Below, piece after piece: positions 33,966 through 46,797 of a DNA stretch of 64,000 bases; positions within the stretch are counted from its first letter, which is position 1; the number at the start of each line of letters is the position of its first letter. The translations under genes and the position numbers were made by a program. Source of the DNA: Clarireedia homoeocarpa (taxonomy: Eukaryota > Ascomycota > Leotiomycetes > Helotiales > Rutstroemiaceae); the NCBI GenBank assembly GCA_001465935.1, contig LNKV01000003.1, forward strand, positions 1,246,363 through 1,310,362, in the 5' to 3' direction. Below the pieces are notes generated by a model. It did not search any database. It was not told the DNA's origin and worked only from the letters and a program-made list of their open reading frames with translations.

Positions 33966-34983
33966 TTAGAATGATCTGCCAATATTTTGCTGCTCCTCTC
34001 CCAGTGCCTCCCCATCTTCCGGAAACAGACGATCCCGGCCCAAAATATGCACCAGCTGATCCCAGGCCGTGAGTGCTTGCGATGATGTCCAGTCTCCTGG
34101 GGCTCGCAAAGCCAGTAGGTACGCAATTTGCGCCTCCAGCTCGCGCTGGGCGCTGCTGGTGGCGGGGGGCGCGGGGCGACTGTTGGAGGGGGAGGAGGAG
34201 GAGGGAGAAGGGGAGGGCAAGGAGGGCAAGGAGGGCTAGGAGCGCGAGGGGGCGCGAGGGGGAGAGGCGGGGAGATTCTGCTCATGGTGGGAGAGAACGA
34301 AGTTGATGGAGGATTCTCCATCGTCCTCGTTTTCTTCCTGGTGTTCTTCGCGGGCAGCACCGTCTGCCGCAGCTGTTTGGAGAATGGCGCGGGGACGAGC
34401 CATCATTGCCGGCGCGCTTTGAGCATCATTGCTCTCTATTTTATCTGCTGATGCAGATTTGATAGCACGGAGACGTGCCTAAGGGGCTGGGTGTTAGCGT
34501 GCGCTTTTTCAAGAGGGGGGGGGATAGATTCCCTTAGAGAGGGGATCCGGTCATTGCTTGGATATAGAATCTGGATATTTTGATGATTTGAACTACTAAC
34601 CTTCAACTTTCGATATGCCAGCTTCAAAGCTGCGCGCGTCGTTGATTTATTTTGTGAGGTTGCCCCCACAGCCAAAGTCTCGAGCATTTCCTGCAACTTT
34701 TGAGTTAGCGGATAGATTCTAGTGTATGATTTTTCACCATTTTGTGGGTTTGTTCTGGATGAAGGGGTAGAGCCGTGGGATTAATCGACGCAGTAAATAG
34801 TTTCTTCTTGCGAGATAATAGTGATGATGATAATGATAAACGAGAAAAGGAAAGAAGAAAAGGAAAGAACAAAAGGAAAGGAGAAAAGGAGAGGAACTTG
34901 ATACTTACGGCTGATTGCTGCACTTCTCCGCCCACGGCAAGGTGTCTTAGCATCTGTCTGTACTCCGGCATCCACTGAGACAT
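33966..34983 (-). CDS. Small hypothetical protein; frame holds an internal TAG
   Basis: Exons 34909-34983 (MSQWMPEYRQMLRHLAVGG...), 34601-34690 (EMLETLAVGATSQNKSTTR...) and one starting at 34478 (ARLRAIKSASADK...) join in phase 0 through GT-AG introns. Conventional translation stops at TAG 34236-34238 inside a Pro/Ser-rich tract, giving 135 residues. The same frame then stays open for 89 more codons to 33966, including the well-structured segment AQIAYLLALRAPGDWTSSQ and AWDQLVHILGRDRLFPEDG. Either the TAG is a nonsense change, or a weak intron (donor GTTCTC, acceptor CCTAG, both phase 0) removes it, or it is a sequence error. I do not recognise the family. Intron 1 (218 bases) is A/G-rich. 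Confidence 0.55.
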
Positions 34984-35713
34984 GTTGAACGGATTTTTAC
35001 ACAAATCTACGATAGTATGGAACAAAATAGACGTCTTAAAAACTAGCTGTGGTTCTTCAAAGCCCTCAGCTGCAGCAGATTGTTGCCGTGATCTCGAAAC
35101 GAACGTTTTTTTGTAGCTTTAAACGTCTTGTGCAGATACAGGTAGCTTGATAGAAACTTAGATAGAACGTGTGTTTTTGAACTATTCGATGTATCGAGTG
35201 CCTGGGGCTGGAGAACGTTGAAGAGAGAACTTACCGGAAAAGAAAGTAAAAGAAAAAAAGCAAAAGTAGGTTTTGAAAGGGAGCCCTCGAGGGGAATTGG
35301 ACGGGGGGTGCAGCCCCCATCTCCGCTCAACAGTGAATGTAAGTGAAATAAGCACGTTTTTTCCTCCTGTGCGTCATTGCGGAAATGGATAATAGATGGT
35401 TGATACTGTTGATTCAACTCGAATTCGGGATACCACCGTGTCACATAAAAGTCACAGAGTAGAGACAGGTTGAATTAGTTTTGATTCCTTTCCTCTATCT
35501 GAGTAGAAGATCTAAGCTAACTATATAGCCCAGCTCTCCTGTATTGGGGGGCACTACTATAAGAGGCAACGCTGTAGTTAGGAATTCCACCTGCAGTAGC
35601 GCATCTGTAGTAGTACAGGTAAGTTCACCTTATCCATAAGATGTGGGATATTTGAGGTGACTATTGGTTCTTCAACTTGTTTCTGTTCCCAGTCCATGTG
35701 TGAGGAGCTAGAG
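34984..35713. other. Upstream region of the small gene and repeat-like DNA
   Basis: The promoter of the 34983 start is expected here. A 134-codon frame at 35043-35444 lacks any domain and is not believed. From 35460 on, the DNA resembles decayed repeat sequence. Confidence 0.4.
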
Positions 35714-35869
35714 TGTCAGTTCAGAATTTTCACTAGACTACAGGAAAGACATTACGGAATGATGAACTACAGAAGGGGGACTACAGGACATTCAACTGCA
35801 TTTAGTTAGACCCCATCGTGACAGTGCTATGAATTGGTTTCTCCCACAGCTGTACTAAGCCAACCAGCA
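35714..35869 (+). mobile_element. Decayed, internally deleted LTR copy
   Basis: Starts TGTCAGTTCAG and ends AAGCCAACCAGCA, matching the ends of the 7976-8201 LTR read in the opposite direction. About 100 bases of the middle, including the TATA-like region, are missing between CTACAGGACAT and TCAACTGCATTT. There is no target duplication. Confidence 0.65.
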
Positions 35870-36915
35870 TTGATCGATAGTCCACCAGCGACTATCGAGC
35901 AACAAAGTTGATTAGATCTAAGTTTCGTACAATACCCTTCCCGTCGTACAAGACCTAGATACTGAAAAGGCATAAATGCATATCTGCGGATATATGCTCT
36001 TCTGCCAATAGTAAAGGGCGCTGTACGATTCTCGCTCTGCGACAGACTCACAGCTCTTCACATTTGAAAGACACCACGATGGGAATACTACATTCCGGGA
36101 GAAGCGCCCCTCCTCTCCACTCATAATTCTCTTCTTCTCCTCCCTCACACGATGGGCATCTACATTCCGGGAGAAGCGTCCCTCCTCTCCACTCCTAATC
36201 TCTTCGCCCCGACAAGCGACTATCCTAATCCTCATGTTGTACGGAGCTAGCACCTTACTGCTGATGACAAGAAGCGACAACAGCTCTTCCCCGACACTTT
36301 CGGTTCCGATGGTTTACCGTTCTCCCACATATCACAGTTCGGACTGCCAGCAATCACGACACAAGGTACATCGATTGCAGTGATGACAGGGCGGCTGAAA
36401 GATTACTAACTCGTGCTACATGGCGACTTTCCTTATCAGACACGGAACAATCCGGTAGAGGGGTTTACACCAAGAACAGCCGCTACTGGAAGAAAAACTG
36501 ACCAGCAGAGCCCTATCATCCTAGACTTTCTTCTTCGGACGTGGAGAAACAATTTATCTCTCGAGACAGCATCTTTCGGATGCAAAAAAGTGATCTCCCG
36601 GTACGATCAGCAGGCAAGAGAAAAATGAACCCATTTGGGGAGACGTCGGACGATGAGTTGGCAACAGACACAGTACAAGAAGAAAAGACAGTCGTACGGA
36701 GCTGGCACCTCACTGCTACGGAGCTAGCACCTTACTGCTGATGACAAGAAGCGACAACAACCAGCCGTAGAGAGCTAGCACCTTACTGCTGATGACAAGA
36801 AGCGACAACAGCCAGTCGTACGGAGCTGGCACCTCACTGCTACGGAGCTGGCACCTCACTGCTACGGAGCTGGCACCTTACTGCTACTAATTTCAAGAAT
36901 TTAAAGAGTTGTCAG
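35870..36915. repeat. Cluster of nested short repeats
   Basis: A segment of about 53 bases (ACGATGGGAATACTACATTC onward, with GGGAGAAGCG) at 36076-36126 recurs at 36149-36199. The module ACGGAGCTAGCACCTTACTG with its GATGACAAGAAGCGACAACA tail occurs at 36241 and again around 36718 and 36768. Shorter units TACGGAGCTGGCACCTCACT are tandem at about 36695, 36819, 36841 and 36863. No coding sequence is supported. Confidence 0.7.
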
Positions 36916-37137
36916 TGTCGGTTCAGTATTTTCACTAGACTACAGGAAAGACATTACGGGATAATGAACTACAGAAGGGGGACTACAGGACATAGGATAC
37001 TCGCTGTAGCATAGCAATTAGTACGGGAGAGAAAGGCTATATAATCCAACTCTCCCTCCCACTTAGTTTAAGAATATTCGAACCGATTCAACTGCATTTA
37101 CTTAGACCCCATTGTGACTAAGTATAGTGCCGTGACA
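36916..37137 (+). mobile_element. Decayed LTR copy, 3' end lost
   Basis: Starts TGTCGGTTCAG and is collinear with the opposite strand of the 7976-8201 LTR through CTATATAATCC and ACCCCATTGTGACTAAGTAT. The final 40 or so bases of the LTR are replaced by unrelated sequence. No target duplication found. Confidence 0.7.
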
Positions 37138-37570
37138 GACGGTCGATCGTGTCGGTACCGCGACTGGGGACAATTTTCTATTTCTTGATAATGTTCGTTC
37201 TTAGTGCGCTTGTGAAAGCTCATGAAACGACCCCCGCCTTGCTACACATACCATACCATACATACAGTCCTGTATCAACTATAACCCGAGCAAACACGTT
37301 TGGACCTTTTACATCGGCGCAGAGGAGTGGTTCTCATGATAGTTTTATGATTAATAACTTAAAGAGTTTTTGATTTTGTATATTACCCTTTGTATTTTTT
37401 TGACTTTCCACACCAACAACCTTAGCAACATCACTTCCCCATCCGAGAGCTGCGATAACGATTCTTTATCAACAGCACAGAGCAGCATCAAAAGCATCAT
37501 TGGCCCAACCACAACATCACATGAGGGGCAAGAAGAATCTCTAGGGTGTCGAGATAATATCGAAGCAGGT
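37138..37570. promoter_or_regulatory. ubr1 upstream region
   Basis: Promoter and 5' leader of ubr1. A frame open from 37370 joins the ubr1 frame but has no ATG before 37571. Confidence 0.4.
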
Positions 37571-40500
37571 ATGGCGGAAGAATCTATGCCATCACGGCAA
37601 CTTTGCGAATTCCTAAAGACTTTGCCCCGCGTCCATGAGAATCGATACACCGAGTATGCGGAATGCGAGTTACTACAAAGCCTGTTTTGGTCATTGGCAG
37701 GCGGACTGCCGGAGAACCTCAACCTATTCTTTCCTGAACACTCGAGACCGTCGCCTACAAGTCGATGGAAATTGAGAAAGGCGCAAGGTGGAGCGGATGG
37801 CGATGAATTCACCGAGGCGGCTAGGGGCAAGATCTGCGGACATATATTTAAAGCTGGGGAAGCTACATACCGATGCAAAACATGCAGTTCAGACGATACC
37901 TGTGTACTATGCAGCCGGTGTTACGACTCCTCGGACCATACGGGACATATGGTATATGTTAGTGTTTCGTTGGGTAACAGCGGCTGCTGTGATTGTGGAG
38001 ATCCAGAAGCATGGCGCCTACCAGTACATTGCTCGATACATACTGCACATGGTCCCAGTGCCACGAACGAGGACAAGGGAAAAGCAGCAGGTCTGCCAGA
38101 TGAACTGGTAGAGAGCATTCGAATGACCATTGGCCGTGTCCTGGACTATGTTTGCGATGTTATATCCTGTTCGCCTGAGCAATTACGACTACCAAAATCA
38201 AAAGAGACAATACAGCTGGATGAGCGAATGTCCAGATTGACCTCATCATACTACAATGGAGATATCACTGAGGACCCGTGTGAATATGCATTGCTTTTAT
38301 GGAATGACGAAAAGCACACCGTCAATGAAGTGTGCGATCATGTCGCGCGGGCTTGCAAAGTAACGTCGACGGAGGGAATGCAGAGGGCGCGTGAAACGGA
38401 CGACGTCGGTAGGAGCATAATCAAGTACAGTACGGATATCGACAAATTACTCGATGTTTCCCGCATAATCGAACAGATCAAAGTCACTGTTACAATTAGA
38501 TCAGCTCGTGATACTTTCAGAGAGCAAATGTGTGGAACGATGATTGAATGGCTGAGCGATATATCCGGCTGTAGCGTGGGCTCAGACCACAATATCCTCC
38601 GCCGGGTTGTCTGCGAAGAGATGCTAAAGCCGTGGAGCAGTGGAAGTGAAGCAAGCAACGCTGATATTGGCATGAAAGGAATAGATGACCATTCAGTCGA
38701 TGAGCTTACATACGAACACAGAACTTACAGACAGGTGGCACTAGAGCGTCAAGCTGAGTTACTGCGAGCCCAAGCCGCTGCTGCGGAACCAGATTCAGAT
38801 GACACTGAAAATGAGGATCTTCGCGACGATGCTACTGAGCAATATATCTTCGAGGAAGATGATGAAGACATGTCTAGTGAGGGTGAAGGTGGTGACGAGA
38901 ATGGTACGGCTGAACGTAGAGCGCAAAGAGTCATTGGCCGAATCGAAGGAATAGCTGCGGATGAACTTTTCAACATCCTGATAGGTGGCCGGGCGCCACC
39001 ACAGCCGGAGACAGATACCGATGGAGATGTGGACATGCTCGCGGACAACGAAGATGACGCAGCTCTTGAAGTTCAAGAAGCTACAATGGCTGGATATCCA
39101 CCTCCTCCCCCACCACCGCCTGCACCCAATAGGGTCACAAGAGATAGAGATCTCACACCTTCGGATTCCGATACAGCTGAAATGCAACCTCTGATATCTA
39201 ACAATGTCTACCAAAAAGCGAACCTAGATATCCCAAAGACACCTCGCAACCCTATACAGAAAGAAGTAGCAAAACCTGCCCGTTACTGGCTCGAAACACC
39301 TTCCTCTTACAGCGAAACGGGCTCTGTACCTCTGCACGAAGACCTTTGGCAAAGATTAAGATTGGACTGGCTCATATTGTTTGACCTTAGAATGTGGAAA
39401 AAAGTCAGGGTAGATCTTCGAGAGCTCTACATTTCCACTGTGGTGTCAATACCTGAGTTCAAACGCCTCCTTGGGCTGCGTTTCGCTGGTCTTTACACAA
39501 CACTTGCACAGCTCTACTTAATTGCCGATCGAGAACCAGATCATTCTATCATCAACATATCTTTGCAGATGCTGACAACACCTTCCATTACTGCAGAAAT
39601 TGTTGAGAGGGGGAATTTCTTGACGAATTTGATGGCCATTTTGTATACGTTCCTTACTACGCGACAAGTTGGGCACCCCCACGAGATCTTCCCAAATGCT
39701 ACTCTGGCCTTCGATTCTGGCTCTGTTACTAACCGACGTATGTACCACTTCTTCATGGACCTGAAGTATCTATTTGGCTCGGAGCATGTTCAAGAGAAGC
39801 TGCGTACAGAGGAACGATACACAATGCAGTTTCTGGATCTTGTGAAGCTTCATCAGGGTATCTGTCCCAACGTACGTGCCGTTGGCGAGCATGTTGAGTA
39901 CGAGACAGATGCATGGATTAGTGCTTCTTTGATCACTAGGGAGATCAACCGTCTATGTAGACAATTCGCCGAATCATTTAGATGGAGCATTGATGATGGA
40001 GTTGCATGCTCGCATGCAATTAGACTCGCAGCCAAGGCGGTGATCCTCAATTCTTTAGGCACAGAAAGAAAGAGATTCACACAAGCCGAGATTAAGGATG
40101 AAATCAAGTTCAAGAAAGTGGGCGATTATGAATTCGACACTACTGAAATGGCAAATAAACTATCTCAGCACTCTGTTGTCAAGTACGTGGTTGAGTCACA
40201 ACCGATCAGTTTTCATCACGCTCTTCATTATACTCTATCATGGCTTATTGAATGCGGCAAGAGTATGCCTCGCGAAAAGCTGAAGCAATTGTTAAGCTTT
40301 ACCACCCAAGAGCTTCTGCAAAAGCCTAAAGCAATGGGTCAACGAACGATGCCGAGCCAAGAATATACCCCCGAAGATCATTTAATGGCAGCATTTGATT
40401 ATCCGTTGAGAGTATGTGCATGGTTGGCCCAAATGAAAGCTAGCATGTGGGTCCGAAATGGAATGAGCTTGCGACATCAGCAGGGCACATATCGAGGTGT

Positions 40501-43500
40501 TAGTCAGCGCGATGTTTCCCATCATCGCGATATTTTTCTCCTACAAACAGCTATGGTCATATGTCCTCCAGCCCGTATGCTAGTGTCAGTTATCGATCGA
40601 TTTGGCCTAGAGCACTGGATGAAGGGTCTTTACGAGGTCAAGCCAGATGGAGTTGACGATGGACAGATGCTGGACGTGGCGGAGGATTTAATACACCTTC
40701 TTATTGTTCTCATAAGTGACCGGACTTCCCTGGTTATAACTGATGAAGAATCTGACTCTCATGTTTTGGCCATGCGCCGGGATATTGCTCATGTCCTCTG
40801 CTTCAAACCACTATCCTTCACGGAGATATGCGCCAAGCTACCAGATAAATTCCAAGACCAAGAAGAGTGCCAGGATATCCTGGATGAGATGACAACATTT
40901 AAGCCACCTGAGGGTCTGTCCGACGTCGGAGTTTTCGAGTTAAAGGAGGAACATTTAGAAGACATCGACCCTTATATTGCTCATTACAACAAAAATCAGA
41001 GAGAGGAATCGGAAAATACCTACAAGGCGTGGGTCGCTAAGAAAACCGGACGATCTCCTGCCGACATCGTGTTTGAGCCGAAGTTGCGACCTATCGAAGC
41101 TGGAATCTTCTCAGATCTTGCCGCATTCACCAGGACGGGGATATTTGCTCAAATCATCTATTATGCTCTTTTGTACCCATTAAAAGCTGACAAGCTAACT
41201 CCGACCGTGCCAGTAACACGAGTTGAAGCCTTCCTGCACATAGTCCTGCATTTGGTCCTCATTGCTATTGCGGAAGATAAAACTGATGAAGATGAAATGT
41301 CGGAAGAGTCTCTTCAGTCATTTATTTATATTGCACTTACAAGTACTGCGCGGAGCAACTATATTGCTAGTGCGCCGGCGTCCAAGACAATCGTTGCGAT
41401 CTTGGAATTGCTATCGCAAAAGGAAGAATTCAAAGCATGCCACCCCAAGATCACACTTGTGCTCAAACGAATGAAACAGAAGCGACCTCGAAACTTCGAG
41501 ACTGCCTTTTCACGTCTAGGTGTTCCAATTGACAGAATATCTACAGCCTCGCCGGCAAACAGCACGGCTCTTGAGGATCGTGAAAGGAAGAAGCAAGCGG
41601 CACTTGAACGCCAAGCGAAGGTAATGGCGCAGTTCCAACAGCAACAAAAGAACTTTCTGGATAACCAAGGGGATATCGATTGGGGCGAGGATGATATGGA
41701 GGAAGAAGACATAGAGACTGAAAATGAGGACTCAAAGAGCTTTTACCAATACCCAACTGGAACTTGTATCCTATGTCAAGAAGAGACAAAGGATAGCCGT
41801 CTCTATGGGACTTTTGCATTTTTAACTAAGAGTTCAGTTCTACGGCAAACTGACTTCTCGGACCCAGACTTCATTCGGGAAGCCTCTAATGTTCCTTCAA
41901 ACTTGGATCGGTCTGCTGAAGCAATCCGCCCGTTCGGTGTTTCCGGTGAAAACCGCGAGCTAGTACATAAAGTTACCTCCAATGGCGCTGATATCGTCAC
42001 AGAGCGCTCATTCATTGGCAAAGGGTTCCCTTCTGAATGTACCCGAAGTGGGCCAGTTTCCGTTGGCTGTGGTCACATCATGCACTATAAATGCTTCGAG
42101 GTCTATTATGAAGCTTCACACAGACGCCATCAGCATCAGATTGCTAGACATCATCCTGAAAGGTTAGAGTGTAACGAGTTTGTTTGCCCCTTGTGCAAAG
42201 CTTTGGGCAATGCCTTCTTTCCAGTAATTTGGGCACCAAAGGAGGAACTTAATCCCAACTCTCTACGACCAGATGATACTTTCGAGAACTGGCTCGAAAC
42301 TATGGCTGGCTCTAATCATCAACCTCGAATGCACAAAATCGACCAGCCTCGCATCCACAACACCACTCCCGAGACTAACAGAACCGCACAATACTTCCAT
42401 GATCACAACAATAATACTGTCGCACAACCCCTCATATCTAAGATGCCGGAATTACTTGTAGATGCTTGGAGTCCCTTGTCTCCTCCTATTTCATCGCCAT
42501 TTTCTCCGGCCAATCTAAGGGCAACTGCACCAGAAGTTGCTAGCGTCATTTGGGGTGACCCTCAAGTGCTCAGTCCCAGTGAGGTCGCGAAGGCAAATTC
42601 CCCTATCCGAGAACTGGTCAACATTTACAAAAGACTTCGGGATACAATGACCAAGAATGATCTCGGTACATATCAACCCAGCGAGCGTGACAAAATGGCT
42701 CAACCGTCACAAATCGACCTGTGCGCTAGCGATACACTAGCCAAAGCTTTAGGATTTTCCATTTCCGCAGTCGAGATTCAGCAGCGTGGCGTTGCAGCTC
42801 CACGTGGACAGACTCTGTTAGAGAGCATACCCCAACAAGCACTCACCCACTTGCGGGTGTTGGCTGAAACAGCACAGTCATATGTGACAATTGGTGGGAT
42901 GAGATCTGCTGGAGACAACCGGGCCTCGAAAGAATTCTGCAGGGATTATGAGCGCCAATATTATTCATTGTTCCAGAAAGAGCCATATGCCCCCGAAGCA
43001 GTCCCGCCAATTGCTAGAACCCAGTCACGACCGCTCCTACACCAAGATATCTTTGTCTTCTTGGCTGAATGCTCATTGTGCCTCGCTCCTGTTGACAATA
43101 TAGACATTATACATCTTGTCCGACTTTGTTATGTGGCTGAAATGGCCAAGGTTGTCCTTAACATTGGCCGTAGTATGGATGAATCGAAGTGGTCCGACAT
43201 CTTTAATCCACAAAATCATGAACCTGAAACTTCCAATTTTGGAAACTTCTGCTGTCAGATTAGCCATGTTGAGGACCCCAAGGCCAAGTTTGCAAAATCT
43301 GTTGATGTACCTGTTCTGAGCACCCTAAAGGACTGTCAATCATTCGTACAGAAGTACATACTCATCTTCCTTCGCAAAGTTACAATTCTGATGAATATTC
43401 GCTATGGTGTCGCCTTCAACAATCACATATCCTCCAATCCAGATGCGGGTGAACTTGAGCGCTTAAGCGAGGCACTTGGACTTCCAACCTTTGATGAAAT

Positions 43501-44217
43501 ATGCTCAGCCTTTCTCCGTGCCGATCAACCACCACTTACTTGCAGGCTACTTAGTAGCTGGATTGAGCATGCGAATAGTGATTACCAGCGCGAGCTTGAC
43601 GCCGGGACAAGCAATCTTCGGAACAAGACAGTCCCGAAAAGAGAAAGTCTTATCTCAGTCAGTCATCCTGCCATCTTCGAACTTATCGGGTTGCCCAAGA
43701 ACTACGATACCCTGATGGAGGAGACGATGAAGAGACGTTGTCCCACCACCGGTAGAGATATCCAAGATCCTATGTTGTGTCTCTTCTGTCGAGCAATCTT
43801 CTGTGGTCAAAGTATCTGTTGTGCTCGCGATGGTCCAAAAAAGCCCAGTGGCCCGCCTGACAAGATCGGTGGTGCGCAACAACACATGTATATGTACGTA
43901 TTCCTCCATACTCCTTAACTTCTTACTTTGCTAATATCATATACCATAGATGTCAAAAGAACATCGGGCTCTTTATCAATATCCGCAAATGTTGCGTCTT
44001 CTACATGCATCAACAATCCGGCTCCTGGATGGTAGCGCCTTACATTGATAAATACGGCGAGGTCGATCCAGGTTTAAGGCATAGTCGACAACTGTACCTA
44101 AACCAGAAGAGGTACGATGCCCTGCTCAGGACGGTCTGGTTAGGTCATGGTGTGCCGAGTGTTATTAGTAGGAAGTTGGAAATGGATATTAATAATGGGG
44201 GCTGGGAGACAATTTAA
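37571..44217 (+). CDS. ubr1: Ubr1, N-recognin E3 ubiquitin ligase
   Basis: Exons 37571-43893 and 43950-44217 (56-base intron) give 2,196 residues, a normal length. The start is the first ATG of the frame (MAEESMPSRQ). A UBR box begins at C89 (KICGHIFKAGEATYRCKTC..., then GCCDCGDPEAW and HCSIH) and binds type-1 N-degrons. A ClpS-like segment for type-2 residues is near 237-290 (YALLLWNDEKHTVNEV). An acidic stretch with a poly-proline run follows at about 470-590. A RING-H2 domain starts at C1399 (GTCILCQEE), runs through GCGHIMHYKCFEVYY and ends with CPLC at 1539-1542. The C-terminal autoinhibitory domain ends in the second exon. It pairs with Rad6 to ubiquitinate proteins with destabilising N-termini. 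Confidence 0.96.
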
Positions 44218-44707
44218 ACGGCAGCTGGGAGGAATATTTTGGGTGAAAGTAGTGCAGGTATAGATATGTTATGGATAGTGCTTGGCGTATGAATGAAATG
44301 GAGGAATGGCTTGGCGATGCAATTTTAGACTGTGGTGTGTCTGTGTTGTATGGTTATATATGCAGTCGGGCGGAGTTTAAATTTTGGTCTTAGGTAGTAG
44401 ATAGGCGGAATAGGAATACTCATCATCCATCTTTTGATACTTTGAACTCGTAACATACTAGGTCTTTTATCCGTTGACTGAAAAGGTAGGTGGTGATTGA
44501 AAAGATGGCTGAATGCCCATTGTATATTCTCCAATTTCTTTGTGTGGGCAAGGCGGCCATGTCCGCGTGTTTCATACTTTCATCATAACTAGGACATCTC
44601 AGTCATACAAATGAGGTATACAGCAGAACGCAATCCACACTAATCATAAAAATAATACATTATCATGCCTCCCCCATCATACACACACATTCCATCGATC
44701 AAATTTA
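44218..44707. other. Convergent 3' spacer ubr1/isc1
   Basis: 490 bases between two stop codons. AT-rich; both terminators are expected here; nothing else seen. Confidence 0.45.
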
Positions 44708-46291
44708 TCACCAGTCCTTAACACCACCTTCACTCATAGCATTCGGTTCGCCAATAGCCGCCGCTCTCGCATTCCTAATCTCCCACTCAAACTCCTTCAA
44801 CGCTCGAATCTCACTCCCCACAAACAGCCCCCCAATCAACCCATCTATGACACCCGCGCTCAATCCCAGCGTCGCCAACAGCATCAACAGAAACGAGACG
44901 AAATTGCGCGGACTAAACCACACAGCAACCAGACAGCCAATACTGATAAAGAACGAAGCGACAAAATGTCCCAGACGGAAACGTCGCTGTTTCTGCTCGC
45001 GGAGATGGTATTTATGAATCATGGCGAGGATTTCGTCGTATGTAGATACGGGTAGGTAGGGCGGAGAGTCTGAGTGCTTGAGTTGGAGATGCGCGCTTGT
45101 GAGGCGGGATTCAGAGGGCACAGTTTGTAGGTATACGCCGTTGGAGACAGCCGAGGCGTTTAGTTTGGTTTGGTCGGCAGGAGATGCGTAGGTGGTATGG
45201 ACCAGGGTGGCTTCGACGGAGAAATGGTCGCTGAGGGAACATTGGAGAGTTGGGTGGCGTTCTGTCATGCCGACATGGGCAGATTGCACGACCCAGCCGC
45301 CGCGGGCGGGGTTCTCGGGGTCGAAACATGTGTTGGCGAAGATGTAGTCGAGTCTCTTGGCGGCGGGGTCAGGTGTATCTCCTGGTATCTCGATTTTAGG
45401 ACGGTTGGGGCCGAGACGTTTTTGCTGTCCTTTGTTCCATCGCCATGTGTTGAGTACACTGTCACAAGTCGCGCCATTTTCTTGGAGATTGAAGTCTGCT
45501 GTTGGTATAGGACGTCGACGTGCCTTTTCGGCTTCGTCAATTGCGGCACCGAGTGAACAATCAGGATGCAGAACCATCCATACGTCTTTCGTAGTCGAAT
45601 GTGTACTAATGAGACGATGTGCGAGTGACAATGGTACCATGTTGAAATCCCCAAGACCCAACACCAAATGTCCACGCTCGGAAGCGCCCCTCATGAGCTT
45701 CGCTATTTCCCATGCTTGTGCGGTCCGGTGGCAGATGTAAGAGTCGTGAGGTTCCCGTTCGTATGGTGCGTGAAGCTAAAATGGATGTCAGTTGTGTGTT
45801 TCCCAGGCTGATGACGAAAACATCCTCACATGTGTAGTAAAGACCTCCGCGACATCTTTTGCACCAGGCCCAAACCGTATCCGCGCACTAGCAACACCTT
45901 TACCCACAAACCAGTCTCCTCTAAAGAAGGCAGTGGGTCTTCCGTTCAGCGGATACCTCCACATTGAACTCTCTTCAATTGGCCATTTCGACAATATCGC
46001 CAATCCACCACCAAAGATTCCGCTGTAGTAGAACTTTCCGTATGGTAGGATGTGTCTGGTTTCCTTTCGGATACTCTGGTAGTCTTCCTGGGTCCAGCAT
46101 TCTTGCAGACCGACGATATGAGGGATGGGCGAAGCCGATGCAATTTGCCTTCCGATTTCCGTCAAGCGCTCGTTTCTATGTTTAGCAATAAACTTGAGTC
46201 CCCAGCAGTTGAGACTGATCACGTTGATCTCCGTGATCTCCGGTAGCTGTGAATCCATGCTGCTCCAACAATTATTGCTGTAAGAATCCAC
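44708..46291 (-). CDS. isc1: Isc1, inositol phosphosphingolipid phospholipase C
   Basis: Exons 45830-46291 and 44708-45775 (54-base intron, phase 0) give 509 residues; an in-frame ATG at 46258 is an alternative start. The endonuclease/exonuclease/phosphatase fold is clear: EINVISLNCWGLKF, GLQECWTQEDY with the catalytic Glu, THLHAPYER, LGDFNMVP, KRLDYIFAN and the final LSDHFSVEA with the catalytic Asp-His. Two hydrophobic segments near the C-terminus (HFVASFFISIGCLVAVWF and SFLLMLLATLGLSAGVIDG) are the membrane anchors of neutral sphingomyelinases. Isc1 cleaves inositol phosphosphingolipids to ceramide at ER and mitochondrial membranes. It is divergent from the WD40 gene. Confidence 0.94.
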
Positions 46292-46797
46292 TGATAGAAA
46301 TGCGGCACAAGAGGGCAGATAAATGTAAAAGTTGTGATGTCCGTCGCGTGCTTTTGTTGGTGCTTTATATCTTCAGGGGCGAAAAGCGGCGTGGAGGGGC
46401 GCGGTGAGGATGTCCGAAATTACAATGTCCGGTTCAGGTATGTATCGTTGGCTTGCATATCGAATATTGAGCCCAATATTAATCGCAGTCCGAAGAAATT
46501 GGCACGGAAATGGCAACATGCATTTCGTGCCTTCTTGAATTCTGTCGTCTTCGGGTTTGACATCGCATCCAAAATACCACTTAAGCTTTCCCGGGGAACT
46601 GGGTCGTAGTTCCTTTGCTACCGGGGATTATCCAACCCCTGCAGCTGTCGTCACAACATTCCACATTCCGAACACTAGGTCGTCGCGGCTGTTTTCTCCA
46701 TATTCGCGCGGCTAATTTAAATTGACGCAAGGCCCGACATTTGTGAGGAAAGCAAGTCACTCAAGTCTTGACATTTTGAACAACAGCAAACTTAATT
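46292..46797. promoter_or_regulatory. Divergent spacer isc1/swd3
   Basis: 506 bases between two divergent start codons, expected to carry both promoters. No clear TATA box. Confidence 0.45.

Noticed and set aside
35043..35444. 134-codon minus-strand frame
   Set aside because: No domain, low coding character, and overlap with the upstream region of the small gene.
37149..37373. Signal-peptide-like frame upstream of ubr1
   Set aside because: It opens with a non-ATG codon, overlaps the ubr1 leader, and has no relatives that I recognise.
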